A DNA stretch of 64,000 nucleotides from DATBLE01 sp963764565 (lineage in GTDB: Bacteria > Actinomycetota > Thermoleophilia > Gaiellales > Gaiellaceae): NCBI GenBank assembly GCA_963764565.1, contig CAVXTD010000023.1, forward strand, positions 248,001-312,000, in the 5' to 3' direction. The notes under the pieces are model-generated. The model was not told the DNA's origin, did no database searches, and worked only from the letters and a program-made list of their open reading frames with translations. Numbering within the stretch: position 1 is the first letter of the stretch; every line of letters starts with the position of its first letter. This document shows positions 35,608 to 47,567 of the stretch, in pieces. A program made the position numbers and the translations under genes.

Positions 35608-37031
35608 CGGGCACGCACACGATCTGTCGCTGGATCCGCGATCGCGGCCGCACGACGCCTGGGCGGGTCGCGATCGACTACCGGGACGAGCTGGTCACCT
35701 ACGGCGAGCTCGACCGGCACTCCGATGCGTTCGCCGCCGCCTTCGCCGACGCCGGCCTGACGCGCGGCGACCGCGTCGCCACGCTGAGCGGCAACTCGCC
35801 GGACCACGTCGCCGTGCTCTTCGGCTGCGCCAAGGCGGGGCTGATCCTCCTCCCGCTCTCCTGGCGGCTGACCGCGCCCGAGCTCCGCTTCCAGCTCGAC
35901 GACGCCGAGCCGGCGCTGTTCCTCGTCGAGCCCGGCTACGAGGACCTGGCCGGCGAGACGGGCGCGCCGTTCGAGCGCCTGGCCGTGCCGGAGCTGCGTC
36001 CGGCCCCTGCCGTCCCGGTCGAGGACGGCGACGGCCTGTTCCTGATCTACACCTCCGGAACGACGGGGAAGCCGAAGGGGGCGCTGCTCACGCACGCGAA
36101 CTGCTTCTGGACGAACCTCTCGTTCGACCTGGCGACGGGCGTGCACGCGGGTGACGTCGTGCTCCAGGTGCTCCCGCAGTTCCACGTCGGCGGCTGGAAC
36201 GTGCAGGCGCTTCTCGCGTGGCTCAAGGGCGCGACGCTCGTCCTCGAGCGCGAGTTCGACGCCGAACGGGTGCTCGGGCTGATCGAGAAGAAGCGCGTGA
36301 CGACGATGATGGGCGTGCCGCCGATCTACCTCTTCCTCGCCCAGCATCCGGCCTTCGCCGACGTCGACCTCTCCAGCCTCGAGCGCGCCGTGGTCGGCGG
36401 CGCGCCGATGCCCGAGGCGCTGCTCGAGACGTGGGCTGCCCGCGGCACGGCGGTGATCCAGGGCTACGGCCTGACGGAGGCAGCGCCCAACGTTCTCTGC
36501 CTACCGTCCGAGGACGCAGTGCGGAAGCTTGGATACGCGGGCAAGCCGTATCCATTCGTCGAGGTCCGGCTCTCGGACGAGAGCGAGCTGCAGGTCCGCG
36601 GTCCCAACGTCTTCCACGGGTACTGGCGCAACCCGGAGGCGACGGCGGAGGCGTTCACCGAGGACGGCTGGCTGCGGACCGGGGACATCGCCGAGGCCGA
36701 CGCGGAGGGCTTCTACCGGATCAAGGGTCGGCTGAAGGACATGTACATCTCGGGCGGCGAGAACGTCTACCCGGCCGAGGTCGAGGCGGCCCTCCACGAG
36801 CACCCGTGCGTCGTCGACGCCGCCGTCGTCGGCGTGCCGGACGAGCGCTGGGGGGAGGTCGGCGTCGCGTTCGTCGTCGCGGCCGGGGTCGAGGAGGAGG
36901 CGTTGATCGAGTGGTGCGGTGGCCGCCTCGCGAAGTTCAAGGTGCCGAGCTCGGTGCGCTTCGTCTCCGAGGTGCCGCGCAACAGTCTCGGGAAGATCCA
37001 GAAGCAGGATCTGCTGGAGGCTGCGCGATGA
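35604..37031 (+). CDS. AMP-forming acyl-CoA ligase
   Basis: This 475-residue ANL-superfamily enzyme activates a carboxylate through an acyl-adenylate to its CoA thioester. The P-loop motif is YTSGTTGKPKG. The A5 motif is GYGLTEAAPN, the A7/A8 hinge WLRTGDIAEADAEGFYRIKGR with KDMYISGGENVYPAEVE, and the catalytic A10 Lys lies in NSLGKIQK. Acyl pocket residues (PQFHVGGWN) give no specificity I can read. It starts in an ATGA overlap, and its own stop overlaps the TetR gene. Confidence 0.93.
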   Translation: MTGTHTICRWIRDRGRTTPGRVAIDYRDELVTYGELDRHSDAFAAAFADAGLTRGDRVATLSGNSPDHVAVLFGCAKAGLILLPLSWRLTAPELRFQLDDAEPALFLVEPGYEDLAGETGAPFERLAVPELRPAPAVPVEDGDGLFLIYTSGTTGKPKGALLTHANCFWTNLSFDLATGVHAGDVVLQVLPQFHVGGWNVQALLAWLKGATLVLEREFDAERVLGLIEKKRVTTMMGVPPIYLFLAQHPAFADVDLSSLERAVVGGAPMPEALLETWAARGTAVIQGYGLTEAAPNVLCLPSEDAVRKLGYAGKPYPFVEVRLSDESELQVRGPNVFHGYWRNPEATAEAFTEDGWLRTGDIAEADAEGFYRIKGRLKDMYISGGENVYPAEVEAALHEHPCVVDAAVVGVPDERWGEVGVAFVVAAGVEEEALIEWCGGRLAKFKVPSSVRFVSEVPRNSLGKIQKQDLLEAAR

Positions 37032-37639
37032 GCGAGGTCGTCACGGGCGCGTCCGGGCGCACGCTCTCGGCCCGTGGCATCGAGACGCGCCGGCGTCTCC
37101 TCGAGGCGGCCGAGCATGTCTTCGGCGATCTCGGCTACCACGACGCCTCGATCGTGAAGATCACCGAGGCGGCCGGCGTCGGGCAGGGGACGTTCTACCT
37201 GTACTTCAGCTCCAAGCAGGAGATCTTCGACGAGCTGGTCCGAGACCTGAACCGGCGTATTCGCCACGCGATGAGCGAGGCGGCGGACAGGGGTGACACG
37301 CGCCTGGAGCGCGAGCTGCTCGGCTTCCGCGGCTTCTTCGACTTCACCGTCAGCCACCCCGGCCTCTACAAGATCATCCGCCAGGCCGCGTTCGTGTCCC
37401 CGGAGATCTTCCGGTGGCATTACGACACCGTGTCCGAGCGGTACGTCGCCTCGCTGCGCGAGGCCGTCGATCGTCAAGAGATCGGGGCGATCGATCCCGA
37501 GGTGGCCGCGTGGGCGCTGATGGCGGTGGGCGAGATGATCGGCATGCGCTGGATCCTCTGGGGCGACGGCAGCGTCCCGGACGACGTCGCCGACGAGCTC
37601 GGCCGGATCATCCGCGCAGTCCTGGAGCCGTCCGGATGA
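37028..37639 (+). CDS. TetR family transcriptional regulator
   Basis: This 203-residue repressor has an N-terminal helix-turn-helix: RRRLLEAAEHVFGDLGYHDASI, then ITEAAGVGQGTFYLYFSSKQE, the standard TetR pattern. The C-terminal ligand domain is FadR-like in length. It is embedded mid-operon between CoA ligase and thiolase-fold genes. The obvious inference is a sensor of the acyl-CoA product of this cluster. No operator is evident at the cluster promoter by eye. Confidence 0.93.
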   Translation: MSEVVTGASGRTLSARGIETRRRLLEAAEHVFGDLGYHDASIVKITEAAGVGQGTFYLYFSSKQEIFDELVRDLNRRIRHAMSEAADRGDTRLERELLGFRGFFDFTVSHPGLYKIIRQAAFVSPEIFRWHYDTVSERYVASLREAVDRQEIGAIDPEVAAWALMAVGEMIGMRWILWGDGSVPDDVADELGRIIRAVLEPSG

Positions 37640-38626
37640 CAAGGGTGTCGCTGGCGGCCACCGCCGCCTACCTTCCCGAACGCTGGATGACGGCGGCGGA
37701 GGTGGCCGAGCGGAGCGGCATTCCCGAGAGCGTGATCATCGAGAAGTTCGGCCTGCGCGGCAAGCATGTCGCGGGCGAGGACGAGCACGTGAGCGACCTC
37801 TCGCTCCGGGCGGCGGAGGCGCTCCTCGCCGACTCGGGCATCGATCCCGAGACGATCGACGTCGTCATGTACTACGGGTCGATGTGGAAGGACTACACGG
37901 TCTGGCAGGTGGCGCCGTTGCTCGCACACCGGCTCGGCGCGACGCGCGCCTACGCGGTCGAGTACGACAACGTCTCGTGCGGCACGCCGGTCGCACTGCG
38001 GATCGCGCGCGACATGCTCGTCGCCGAGGACGAGCTGCGGACCATCCTCCTCGTCGCCGCGTGCCGGGAGTCCTACCTCCTCGACTACGGGAACGAGCGC
38101 TCGCGCTTCATGTTCAACTTCGGCGACGGGGCTGTCGCCGGCCTGCTCGTCAAGGACGGTACCCGGAACGAGCTGCTCGGTTGCCACGGCCTGACCGACG
38201 GGTCGTTCTCGCTGCAGGTGAAGGTGCCCTCGGGCGGGAGCGTCTCGCCGAACGGCGGCTACCGATTCCTCGACGTGGCCGATCCCGAGGAGATGAAGCG
38301 CGGGCTCGACCGGGTGAGCCTCGCGAACTTCGTCGCCGCGGCGCGCGGAGCGGTCGAACGGAGCGGCGCGACGCTGGCCGACGTCGGTTACCTCTGCGGC
38401 ATTCACATGAAGCCGTCGATGCACCGCGCGGTCCTCGCCGAGCTCGGACTCGACGAATCCCGCGCGGCGTACCTCGACGACACCGGTCACATGAGCGGCG
38501 TCGACCCGCTGCTCGCGCTCGATCGCGCCGCCCGGGAGGGCGTGTTGCCGACGGCGACCTCGTGCTGCTGCTCGCGGCGGGCACCGGTTACACCTGGGCG
38601 GCGAGCGTCGTCCGCTGGGGGGAAGC

Positions 38627-38630
<4 letters not shown>
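37636..38630 (+). CDS. KASIII/FabH-like thiolase-fold enzyme (one frameshift)
   Basis: This is a condensing-enzyme or acyl-transfer protein of about 330 residues. The N-terminus AATAAYLPERWMTAAEVAERSG and the nucleophile segment VEYDNVSCGTPVAL match the FabH/HMG-CoA-synthase group. The later His is in GIHMKPSMHRAV, and DDTGHMSGVDP replaces the usual NxGNTSAAS. The FabH Asn is thus a His, unusual for decarboxylative condensation. The frame breaks near 38538, and the second frame restores DGDLVLLLAAGTGYTWAA and the stop at 38630. It may act on acyl-CoA made by the neighbouring ligases. Confidence 0.82.
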
Positions 38631-40125
<1,495 letters not shown>

Positions 40126-40129
<4 letters not shown>

Positions 40130-40989
40130 GTACGAGCCGGTTCGTCGAAACGAACGGGATTCGCCTGCACTACCTCGAGCACGAAGGCGGCGGGCCGGCG
40201 CTCGTGCTCACGCACGGGCTCTCCGCGAACGCGCGGTTCTTCGACGTCCTTGCGTCTGCGCTCACGCCGGAGCTGCGCGTGCTCTCGTTCGACCTTCGCG
40301 GCCGCGGGCTGAGCGACAAGCCTGACGCCGGCTACTCGATGGCGGACCACGCGAGCGATCTGCTCGGCACGCTTGACGCGCTTGGGCTCGACCGCGTCCT
40401 GCTCGGAGGCCATTCGTTCGGAGGGCTGTTGACGATCTACGTCGCGGCGACCGCGCCCGAGCGGGTGGAACGCGCGCTCGTGCTCGACGCTCCCGCCGAG
40501 GTCGACCGGAGCGTGCTCGACCAGATCGGCCCCTCGCTGGCCCGGCTCGACCAGACCTATCCGTCGTCCGCGGCGTACCTCGAGTTCGCTCGTGCCATGC
40601 CGTACTTCGCCGACGGCACGTGGGACGGCGACATCGCCGCCTGGTACGAGGCGGAGCTCGAGGACCTGGGTGACGGCACCGTGCGGCCGCGTGTCCGGCC
40701 CGAGCACATGCGTAGCTGCATCGAGGGGACGTTCGAGCCGGACTGGGGTGCGCTGGTCGAGCGCATCGAGTGCCCGACGCTGGTCCTGCGTACCTGTGGG
40801 GCGTTCGGGCAGCCAGGATCACCGCCGATCATGAGCGCCGAGGGTGCAGAGTGGATGCTCGCCAGGCTGCGTCGTGGCGAGCTGGCCGAGGTGCCGGGGA
40901 ACCACATCACCTTCGCGTTCGGCGATCGGGCGCGGGTGACCGCCGGCGCAATTCGTCGTTTCGTGGGCGTGGGCGAAGCGATAAGGTGA
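40126..40989 (+). CDS. Alpha/beta-fold hydrolase
   Basis: This 287-residue hydrolase has the elbow GGHSFGGLLT, LTHGLSANARFFDVLA for the oxyanion hole, FDLRGRGLSDKP, and a C-terminal catalytic His in VPGNHITFAFGD. The acid position (VLRTCGAFGQPGSPP) is not the usual DxxxP, so the acid is unclear. It begins in an ATGA overlap with the ligase and is followed after 4 bp by the MaoC gene. It is not a close copy of the hydrolase at 34816. Confidence 0.9.
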
Positions 40990-40993
40990 CGAC

Positions 40994-41428
40994 GTGACGA
41001 CACCATTCACACCAGGTGCCGAGTTCGGGCCCAGCGAGTGGCTGGAGATCGACCAGGAGCGGATCGACCGCTTCGCCGAGGCGACCGACGATCCCCAATG
41101 GATCCACGTCGACCCCGTTCGGGCGGCCGAGGGGCCTTTCGGGACGACGATCGCCCACGGCTTCCTGACGCTCTCGCTGCTCGTCCGCTTCTGGGACGAG
41201 GTCAGGCCTGACGACGGCGGATACCGGATGGGGATCAACTACGGGTCGAACAAGGTTCGCTTCCCCTCACCGGTGCCGGTCGGCAGCCGGATCAGGGGGC
41301 GCTTCACCCTCATCGCGATCGACGAGATCGAGGGCGGCGTGCAGGTGACGCTGAACGGGATCGCCGAGCGCGAAGGGCAGGAGAAGCCCGTCTGCGCTGC
41401 CGAGCTGGTCTTCCGTCAGTACCGCTGA
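40994..41428 (+). CDS. MaoC-like (R)-enoyl-CoA hydratase family protein
   Basis: This 144-residue hot-dog-fold protein has the hydratase motif FAEATDDPQWIHVDPVRA with the catalytic Asp and His. GPFGTTIAHGFLTLSLL follows, then NYGSNKVRFPSPVPVGSRIR. Single-domain members hydrate trans-2-enoyl-CoA. It is the last gene of the long cluster and consistent with acyl-CoA degradation. A type I palindrome follows 6 bp after its stop. Confidence 0.93.
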   Translation: MTTPFTPGAEFGPSEWLEIDQERIDRFAEATDDPQWIHVDPVRAAEGPFGTTIAHGFLTLSLLVRFWDEVRPDDGGYRMGINYGSNKVRFPSPVPVGSRIRGRFTLIAIDEIEGGVQVTLNGIAEREGQEKPVCAAELVFRQYR

Positions 41429-41433
41429 CCGAG

Positions 41434-41462
41434 AGTGTCTGACACCGGAGGTGTCAGACACT
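41434..41462. repeat. Type I palindrome at convergent gene ends
   Basis: The arms AGTGTCTGACACC and GGTGTCAGACACT are exact around GGA. It fills the 36-bp gap between the MaoC stop and the convergent GntR stop, the same setting as the copy at 13600. Confidence 0.85.
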
Positions 41463-41464
41463 GC

Positions 41465-42187
41465 TCACGCTGAGCGAAGCTCGCCGGTCTGCCGGTCACG
41501 GACCTGATCGAGGATCGTCTCCAGCATCCGCCCTGACGCGAGCACGTGCTCGCGGGCGAGCAGGCGGGCACCCTGCGCGCTCCTGGCGGCGATCGCCTCT
41601 CGGATCGCGCGATGCTGGAGGTCGTTCTGCTCGTACAGGTGATCGATGTCGAGCCCGGCCGCCCAGACGACGTGTGTGAAGAAGCTGCGCCGGGCGCTCT
41701 TCGCCAGCTGCTCGACGAACGGTGAGTCCGCGGCTTCGTAGATGACGTCGTGGAACGCGTGGTTCGCGCGGACCCAGCTCGAAACGAGCGCTCCGTCCTG
41801 GCTGCCTTCCCGCGCCCGGCGGCGCAGCTCGAGCGTCAGCTCGGCGAACAGCTTCTCCGCCGCGTCGAGCGCGGCGAGGCCGCCGGCCGTGATCCTCGGC
41901 GTCGCCAGTTCGGTGGCGAGGCTCTCCAGCTCGGCGCGGACGAGAAAGGCTTCGCGCAGCTCCTCGCGCGACAGCGTGCGCACCCTCACCCCTCGGTTCG
42001 GGACGAAGGAGACGAGCCCGAGTGCCGCGAGCCGTCGCAACGCTTCCCGCACGGGCGTCCGGCTGACCTCGTACTCCTCGGAGAGCTGCTCCTGGCGCAG
42101 GACGGTGCCGGGCGCGATCTCACCGGAGACGATCGCCTCCTCGAGCGCGAGCGCCAGGTCGTCGGCCTTGGTGCCGGCCGTAGGCAT
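41465..42187 (-). CDS. GntR family transcriptional regulator (FadR/FCD type)
   Basis: This 240-residue regulator has a winged helix with GTVLRQEQLSEEYEVSRTPVREALRRL, the GntR signature, and an FCD-type all-helical ligand domain (ANHAFHDVIYEAADSPFVE, with the metal-binding His pattern). FCD regulators sense organic acids. It follows isocitrate lyase and a small gene on the same strand with short gaps, so it may regulate that operon. TAGACT ends 7 nt before its ATG, giving it a possible promoter of its own. Confidence 0.93.
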   Translation of the reverse strand: MPTAGTKADDLALALEEAIVSGEIAPGTVLRQEQLSEEYEVSRTPVREALRRLAALGLVSFVPNRGVRVRTLSREELREAFLVRAELESLATELATPRITAGGLAALDAAEKLFAELTLELRRRAREGSQDGALVSSWVRANHAFHDVIYEAADSPFVEQLAKSARRSFFTHVVWAAGLDIDHLYEQNDLQHRAIREAIAARSAQGARLLAREHVLASGRMLETILDQVRDRQTGELRSA

Positions 42188-42206
42188 GGGTTCGAGTCTA
42201 CGCTCG

Positions 42207-42443
42207 CTATCCCGCGGGGGGCGAGACGGCGAAGGCGCAGTCGCCGAGCCGGAACGGGACGAGCGGCAGGTTGCCGTCGCGGATCCAGTCCTCGATCGCG
42301 TGCGCGAGCCGCCCCTCGTCGCAGTCCTCGACCTGCACGGCGAGCAGCTGGCCGCCGACGAGCGCTCCCTGGAGCCCGTGGTGGGCGAGAGCGGCGATCA
42401 GCCCCGGGCCGTCGGTCTCTCTCGTCAACTCGACACTCGACAT
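42207..42443 (-). CDS. Small protein of unknown function in the aceA operon
   Basis: This 78-residue protein has an AGGAGCG ribosome site before its ATG, 10 bp after the aceA stop and 19 bp before the GntR gene. The sequence is compact and soluble, ALAHHGLQGALVGGQLLAVQ then ARLAHAIEDWIRDG-like helix, with Cys in VEDCDEG and LGDCAF. I do not recognise a family. Its position suggests a role tied to the glyoxylate shunt or its regulator. Confidence 0.7.
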   Translation of the reverse strand: MSSVELTRETDGPGLIAALAHHGLQGALVGGQLLAVQVEDCDEGRLAHAIEDWIRDGNLPLVPFRLGDCAFAVSPPAG

Positions 42444-42453
42444 ATCGCTCCTC

Positions 42454-43722
<1,269 letters not shown>

Positions 43723-43844
43723 CGAGCCCCTCCTGTCCATCGTCGCGGTGTCCGGATCCGCGCCAACTCTGGATACGAGTACTCTGCTGTTCGGATCCTA
43801 GATCGGCGAGAACGCGGGAAGAATCGGAAAGAATCCGTCATTTC

Positions 43845-43872
43845 GGATCCAATGGTACACAAACTTGGATCC
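43845..43872. promoter_or_regulatory. Inverted repeat upstream of aceA, possible GntR operator
   Basis: GGATCCAA and TTGGATCC are exact inverted 8-bp arms separated by 12 bp that include TGGTACAC, similar in style to GntR-type sites. Further GGATCC copies lie at 43754-43759 and 43793-43798. All lie in the 197-bp gap between aceA and valS. The regulator encoded two genes downstream of aceA is the natural candidate to bind here. Confidence 0.5.
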
Positions 43873-43907
43873 CGCTAGACCCCAGGCGGGCTGACGTCGG
43901 GCCTTCG

Positions 43908-43913
43908 TAGAAT
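43908..43913 (+). promoter_or_regulatory. -10 element TAGAAT of valS
   Basis: TAGAAT ends 6 nt before ATG 43920, identical in sequence and distance to the ileS promoter. It suggests a leaderless valS mRNA. Confidence 0.55.
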
Positions 43914-43919
43914 GGCTTC

Positions 43920-46325
43920 ATGGAGCCGCTGTACAGCCCGGAGGGCGTCGAGGAGCGCTGGCAGCGGACCTGGGAGGAAGAGGGGCTCTACAACGCCGAT
44001 CCGGATCCCAGCCGGGAGAGCTTCGCGATTGCGCACCCGCCGCCGAACGTCACCGGCGACCTGCACCTGGGCCACGCGCTCCAACTGTCGCTTGCCGACA
44101 CGATCGTGCGGACGCGCCGCATGCAGGGCTACAACGTGCTGTTCCAGCCCGGCTTCGACCACGCGGGCATCGCCACGCAGAACGCGGTCGAGAAGCACCT
44201 CGCCACCGAGGGCAAGACCCGCCAGGACCTCGGCCGCGAGGCGTTCGAGGCGCGGGTCTGGGAGTGGCTGCGCGAGTACGGCGGCAAGATCATGTTCCAG
44301 TTCCGCCGGATCGGCGCCTCGCTCGATTATCGGCGCGAGCGGTTCACGATGGACGAGGCCTATGTCCGGGCGGTCATGCGCTTCTTCGTCCACCTGTACC
44401 GCAAGGGCTGGATCTACCGGGCGAACCGGATCATCAACTGGTGCCCCTTCCACCAGACGTCGCTCTCCGACCTCGAGGTCGCGCACGACGATGTTGACGA
44501 TGCGCTCACGTTCGTCCGCTATCCGCTCGCCGACGGCGACGGGCACATCGTGGTCGCGACGGTCCGGCCGGCGACGATCCTCGGCGACGTCGCCGTCGCC
44601 GTCCATCCCGACGACGACCGCTACCGGGGGCTCGTCGGGCGGGAGGTGATCGTCCCCTACGTCGGCCGACGCGTGCCGGTGATCGCCGACGAGCGCGTCG
44701 AGCGCGAGTTCGGAACCGGCGCCCTGAAGGTCACGCCCGGCCACGATCCGCTCGACTACGAGATCGGCCGCGACCACGGTCTCCCGGAGCTGACCGTGAT
44801 CGGCCCGGACGGTCGGATGAACGAGGAGGCAGACGACCTCGGGGGACTGACGCAGGCCGAGGCCGACGAGCGCGTGCTCGCGTGGCTGAAGGAGCACGAC
44901 CAGCTCGAGAGGCGCGAGTCGTACCGCCACACGGTCGCGCTGTGCGACCGCTGCAAGACACGCATCGAGCCGCGGATCTCGCTCCAGTGGTGGTGCTCGA
45001 TGGACGAGTTGAAGCGGCCCGCGCTGGAGGCGTTGCGGGCGGGTCGCGTGCGCTACCACCCGGAGTCGCAGCACCGCTTCGCGATCGAGTCGCTCGAGAG
45101 CGCGCCCGACTGGAACATCTCGCGCCAGATCTGGTGGGGGCACCAGCTGCCCGTGTGGGAATGCCCGGACGGGCACCTGACCGTCGAGGAGGAGGAACCG
45201 GATGCGTGCGAGGAGTGCGGCTCGACCGAGCTCGTGCGCTCGACCGACGTCCTCGACACCTGGTTCTCGTCGGCGCTGTGGCCGTTCGCCACGCTCGGCT
45301 GGCCCGACGACACCGACGATCTGCGCGCCTTCTACCCGGGCGACCTGAACACGACCGCACGCGACATCATCCGGCTCTGGGAGAACCGGATGATCTTCAG
45401 CGGCCTCGAGCTGATGGGCGAGGTGCCGTTCCGCGACGTCGTCATCCACTCGCTCGTACATGCGCCCGCAGGGGGTCGGATGTCGAAGAGCCTGGGCACC
45501 GGGATGAACCCGCTCGCCCTGATCGAGCGCTACGGCGCCGACGCGACCCGCTACGGGCTGATGAAGATGGCCTCCTCCCAGGACGTCCGCTTCTCGGAGG
45601 GAGCGATCGACGAGGGGCGGAAGCTCGGGATCAAGCTTTGGAACGCAAGTCGCCTCCTGCTGTCCGCGGCAGGCGAGGAAGTGGAGGAGCGACCGATGTC
45701 GGTCGAAGAACGGTGGGTCCTGGCGCGCCTGTCGCAGACGCAGCGTCGCGTCGAGGCCTATCTGGCCGCGTTCGACTTCTCGCACCTCGTCGGCGAGCTG
45801 TACCACCTGACCTTCGACGACTTCTGCGACTGGTACGTGGAGGCGATCAAGCCGCGGCTGTACGACGGCGACGCGGATGCGCGCGCGACGGCGCTCGCGG
45901 CGCTCGAGCGGCTGCTGAAGATCCTCCACCCGGCGATGCCGCACGTGACCGAGGAGATCTGGTCGAATCTGCCGTCGCGGCAGTCGCGCCTGATCGTCGC
46001 GCCCTGGCCCGCCGCCGGGTCCGAGACCGGTGCCGACGCGCTGGAGCGGGTCCAGGAGGCGGCGGTGATGTTCCGGCGCAGCGGGGTGCTCGTTCCGCTC
46101 GAGGGCGAGGAGAAGCGCATCTTCGACGTCGTCGTCAAGCCCGAGCGCCAGCGGGTGAACGGCAGCGCCGAGGTCGAGCGCGAGCGGCTGCGCAAGGAGA
46201 TCGAGCGGGGCGAGGCAAAGCTCGCGAACGACAGCTTCGTCGCGAAAGCGCCGCCGGACGTCGTGGAGGCCGAGCGCGAGAAGCTCGAGCGCTACCGGCG
46301 GGAGCTCGATGCGCTCGGCGGCTAG
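43920..46325 (+). CDS. valS: Valine-tRNA ligase
   Basis: This 801-residue class I synthetase charges tRNA-Val and edits threonine. Motifs are PPNVTGDLHLGHAL (HIGH), FQPGFDHAGIATQ, the editing segment VVATVRPATILGDVAVAVHP, WNISRQIWWGHQLPVW, and KMSKS as GRMSKSLGTG. The C-terminal coiled coil VERERLRKEIERGEAK is the ValRS tRNA-binding arm. Unlike ileS, the frame is unbroken. The folC gene follows after 30 bp containing a type II palindrome. Confidence 0.97.
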   Translation: MEPLYSPEGVEERWQRTWEEEGLYNADPDPSRESFAIAHPPPNVTGDLHLGHALQLSLADTIVRTRRMQGYNVLFQPGFDHAGIATQNAVEKHLATEGKTRQDLGREAFEARVWEWLREYGGKIMFQFRRIGASLDYRRERFTMDEAYVRAVMRFFVHLYRKGWIYRANRIINWCPFHQTSLSDLEVAHDDVDDALTFVRYPLADGDGHIVVATVRPATILGDVAVAVHPDDDRYRGLVGREVIVPYVGRRVPVIADERVEREFGTGALKVTPGHDPLDYEIGRDHGLPELTVIGPDGRMNEEADDLGGLTQAEADERVLAWLKEHDQLERRESYRHTVALCDRCKTRIEPRISLQWWCSMDELKRPALEALRAGRVRYHPESQHRFAIESLESAPDWNISRQIWWGHQLPVWECPDGHLTVEEEEPDACEECGSTELVRSTDVLDTWFSSALWPFATLGWPDDTDDLRAFYPGDLNTTARDIIRLWENRMIFSGLELMGEVPFRDVVIHSLVHAPAGGRMSKSLGTGMNPLALIERYGADATRYGLMKMASSQDVRFSEGAIDEGRKLGIKLWNASRLLLSAAGEEVEERPMSVEERWVLARLSQTQRRVEAYLAAFDFSHLVGELYHLTFDDFCDWYVEAIKPRLYDGDADARATALAALERLLKILHPAMPHVTEEIWSNLPSRQSRLIVAPWPAAGSETGADALERVQEAAVMFRRSGVLVPLEGEEKRIFDVVVKPERQRVNGSAEVERERLRKEIERGEAKLANDSFVAKAPPDVVEAEREKLERYRRELDALGG

Positions 46326-46338
46326 AACGGACATGTCA

Positions 46339-46351
46339 GGGGTCTGACCCC
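46339..46351. repeat. Type II palindrome between valS and folC
   Basis: GGGGTCTGACCCC is a perfect 13-bp palindrome around T. It is flanked by outer arms ACATG and CATGT, and the right outer arm contains the folC ATG at 46356. It shares the GGGGTC/GACCCC core with the copies flanking the transposase at 50707. Confidence 0.75.
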
Positions 46352-46355
46352 GGCC

Positions 46356-47474
46356 ATGTTCGAAAGCGCCACCGACTGGGTCGCCGCGCTCTCGCCCTGG
46401 CCCGAGGAATTCGGGCTCGACCGGATGCACGCGCTGCTCGCCGAGCTCGGCGATCCGCAGCAGCGGTTCCCTGCGATCCACGTCGTCGGCACGAACGGCA
46501 AGTCCTCGACAACGCGGCTGGCGGCCGCGCTGCTGCGCGCCGAGGGGCTGCGAATCGGGGCCTACACCTCGCCTCACGTCGGCGGCTGGCCGGAACGGCT
46601 GGACACGGACGCGGCCGGGTTCGAGCGCGCTGTGGCGCGGGTGCGGCCGGCGGCGCAGCGTGTGGGCGCAACGCAATTCGAGACGCTGACGGCGGCCGCG
46701 CTCGCCGAGTTCGCCGACGCCGGTGTCGACGCCGCCGTCGTCGAGGCCGGGCTCGGCGGCCGGCTGGATGCGACGAACGTCCTGCGAGCGCCTGTCGTCG
46801 TCCTGACCAACGTGGGACTCGAGCACACCGAGCAGCTGGGCGAAACGCGCGAGGAGATCGCGGCCGAGAAGCTGGCGGTCGTCGAGAAGGGCGCGGCGGT
46901 CGTGCTCTGCCAGCCCGAGTGGCAGCCGCTCGCACGCTCCTCGGGTGCCGCGACAACAGTGCTCACGGGCCGCAGCAACCTCGCGCTCGCGGTCGCTGCG
47001 GCCGAGACGTTCCTCGGCCGTCCGGTCGACCCCTCGGCGGCCGACGGAGTTGCGCTGCCCGGCCGGCTCGAGCGCCGCTCGGAGTCCCCGCTCGAGATCT
47101 GGGACGGGGCGCACAATCTCGACGGGGTCGGCTACGCGCTTTCGCGGCTGCCCGACCGTCGCTACACGATCGTCGCCTCGATCCTGCGCGGGAAGGATGC
47201 GGCGGCGATGCTGGCGGCGCTTGCGGCCCTCGGCGACACCCTGGTGGCGACCGCATCTTCCAGTACCCGCGCCCTGCCCGCCGACGAACTTGCAACGCTT
47301 GCCCGGCAGTGGTTCCCGAGGGTGGAGATCGATCAGGACGCCGGCGACGCGCTCGCGCTCGCTCGCACGATCGCGGGGCCGGACGGCGCGGTCCTCGTCA
47401 CGGGGTCGCTGTACCTGCTCGCCGATCTCGCCGCGCGCCCCGAAGGCGTACGATCCAGCGCGGGACGCGGCTGA
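46356..47474 (+). CDS. folC: Folylpolyglutamate synthase/dihydrofolate synthase
   Basis: This Mur-ligase-fold enzyme adds glutamate to folates, and in many bacteria also makes dihydrofolate. The N-terminus FGLDRMHALLAELGDPQQRF precedes the P-loop VVGTNGKSSTTRL. Then come YTSPHVGGWPERL, VVEAGLGGRLDATNV, LTNVGLEHTEQLG and the ligase C-domain start EIWDGAHNLDGV. At 372 residues it is shorter than most FolC (about 420), mainly in the middle and C-terminal parts. It sits downstream of valS, the usual Gram-positive order. The start codon lies within a palindrome. Confidence 0.93.
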   Translation: MFESATDWVAALSPWPEEFGLDRMHALLAELGDPQQRFPAIHVVGTNGKSSTTRLAAALLRAEGLRIGAYTSPHVGGWPERLDTDAAGFERAVARVRPAAQRVGATQFETLTAAALAEFADAGVDAAVVEAGLGGRLDATNVLRAPVVVLTNVGLEHTEQLGETREEIAAEKLAVVEKGAAVVLCQPEWQPLARSSGAATTVLTGRSNLALAVAAAETFLGRPVDPSAADGVALPGRLERRSESPLEIWDGAHNLDGVGYALSRLPDRRYTIVASILRGKDAAAMLAALAALGDTLVATASSSTRALPADELATLARQWFPRVEIDQDAGDALALARTIAGPDGAVLVTGSLYLLADLAARPEGVRSSAGRG

Positions 47475-47563
47475 GCGTCTACGTCTTCGCAGCGATCGTG
47501 ATCCTGGCCTTTGCAGGAATCGCGTTCGCGACGGGGTACGTCGTCGGAAAGCTCCTCCTGTGA
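47471..47563 (+). CDS. Possible 30-residue single-helix membrane microprotein
   Basis: A short frame with an excellent membrane helix, FAAIVILAFAGIAFATGYVV, and a basic end GKLLL lies between folC and the zinc-ribbon gene. It overlaps the folC stop as CTGA and ends 4 bp before the next ATG, so it fills the gap exactly. The only start in position is CTG (47471), as for the ligase at 38627. Without conservation data this is tentative. Confidence 0.45.
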   Translation: MSVYVFAAIVILAFAGIAFATGYVVGKLLL

Positions 47564-47567
47564 CGAG

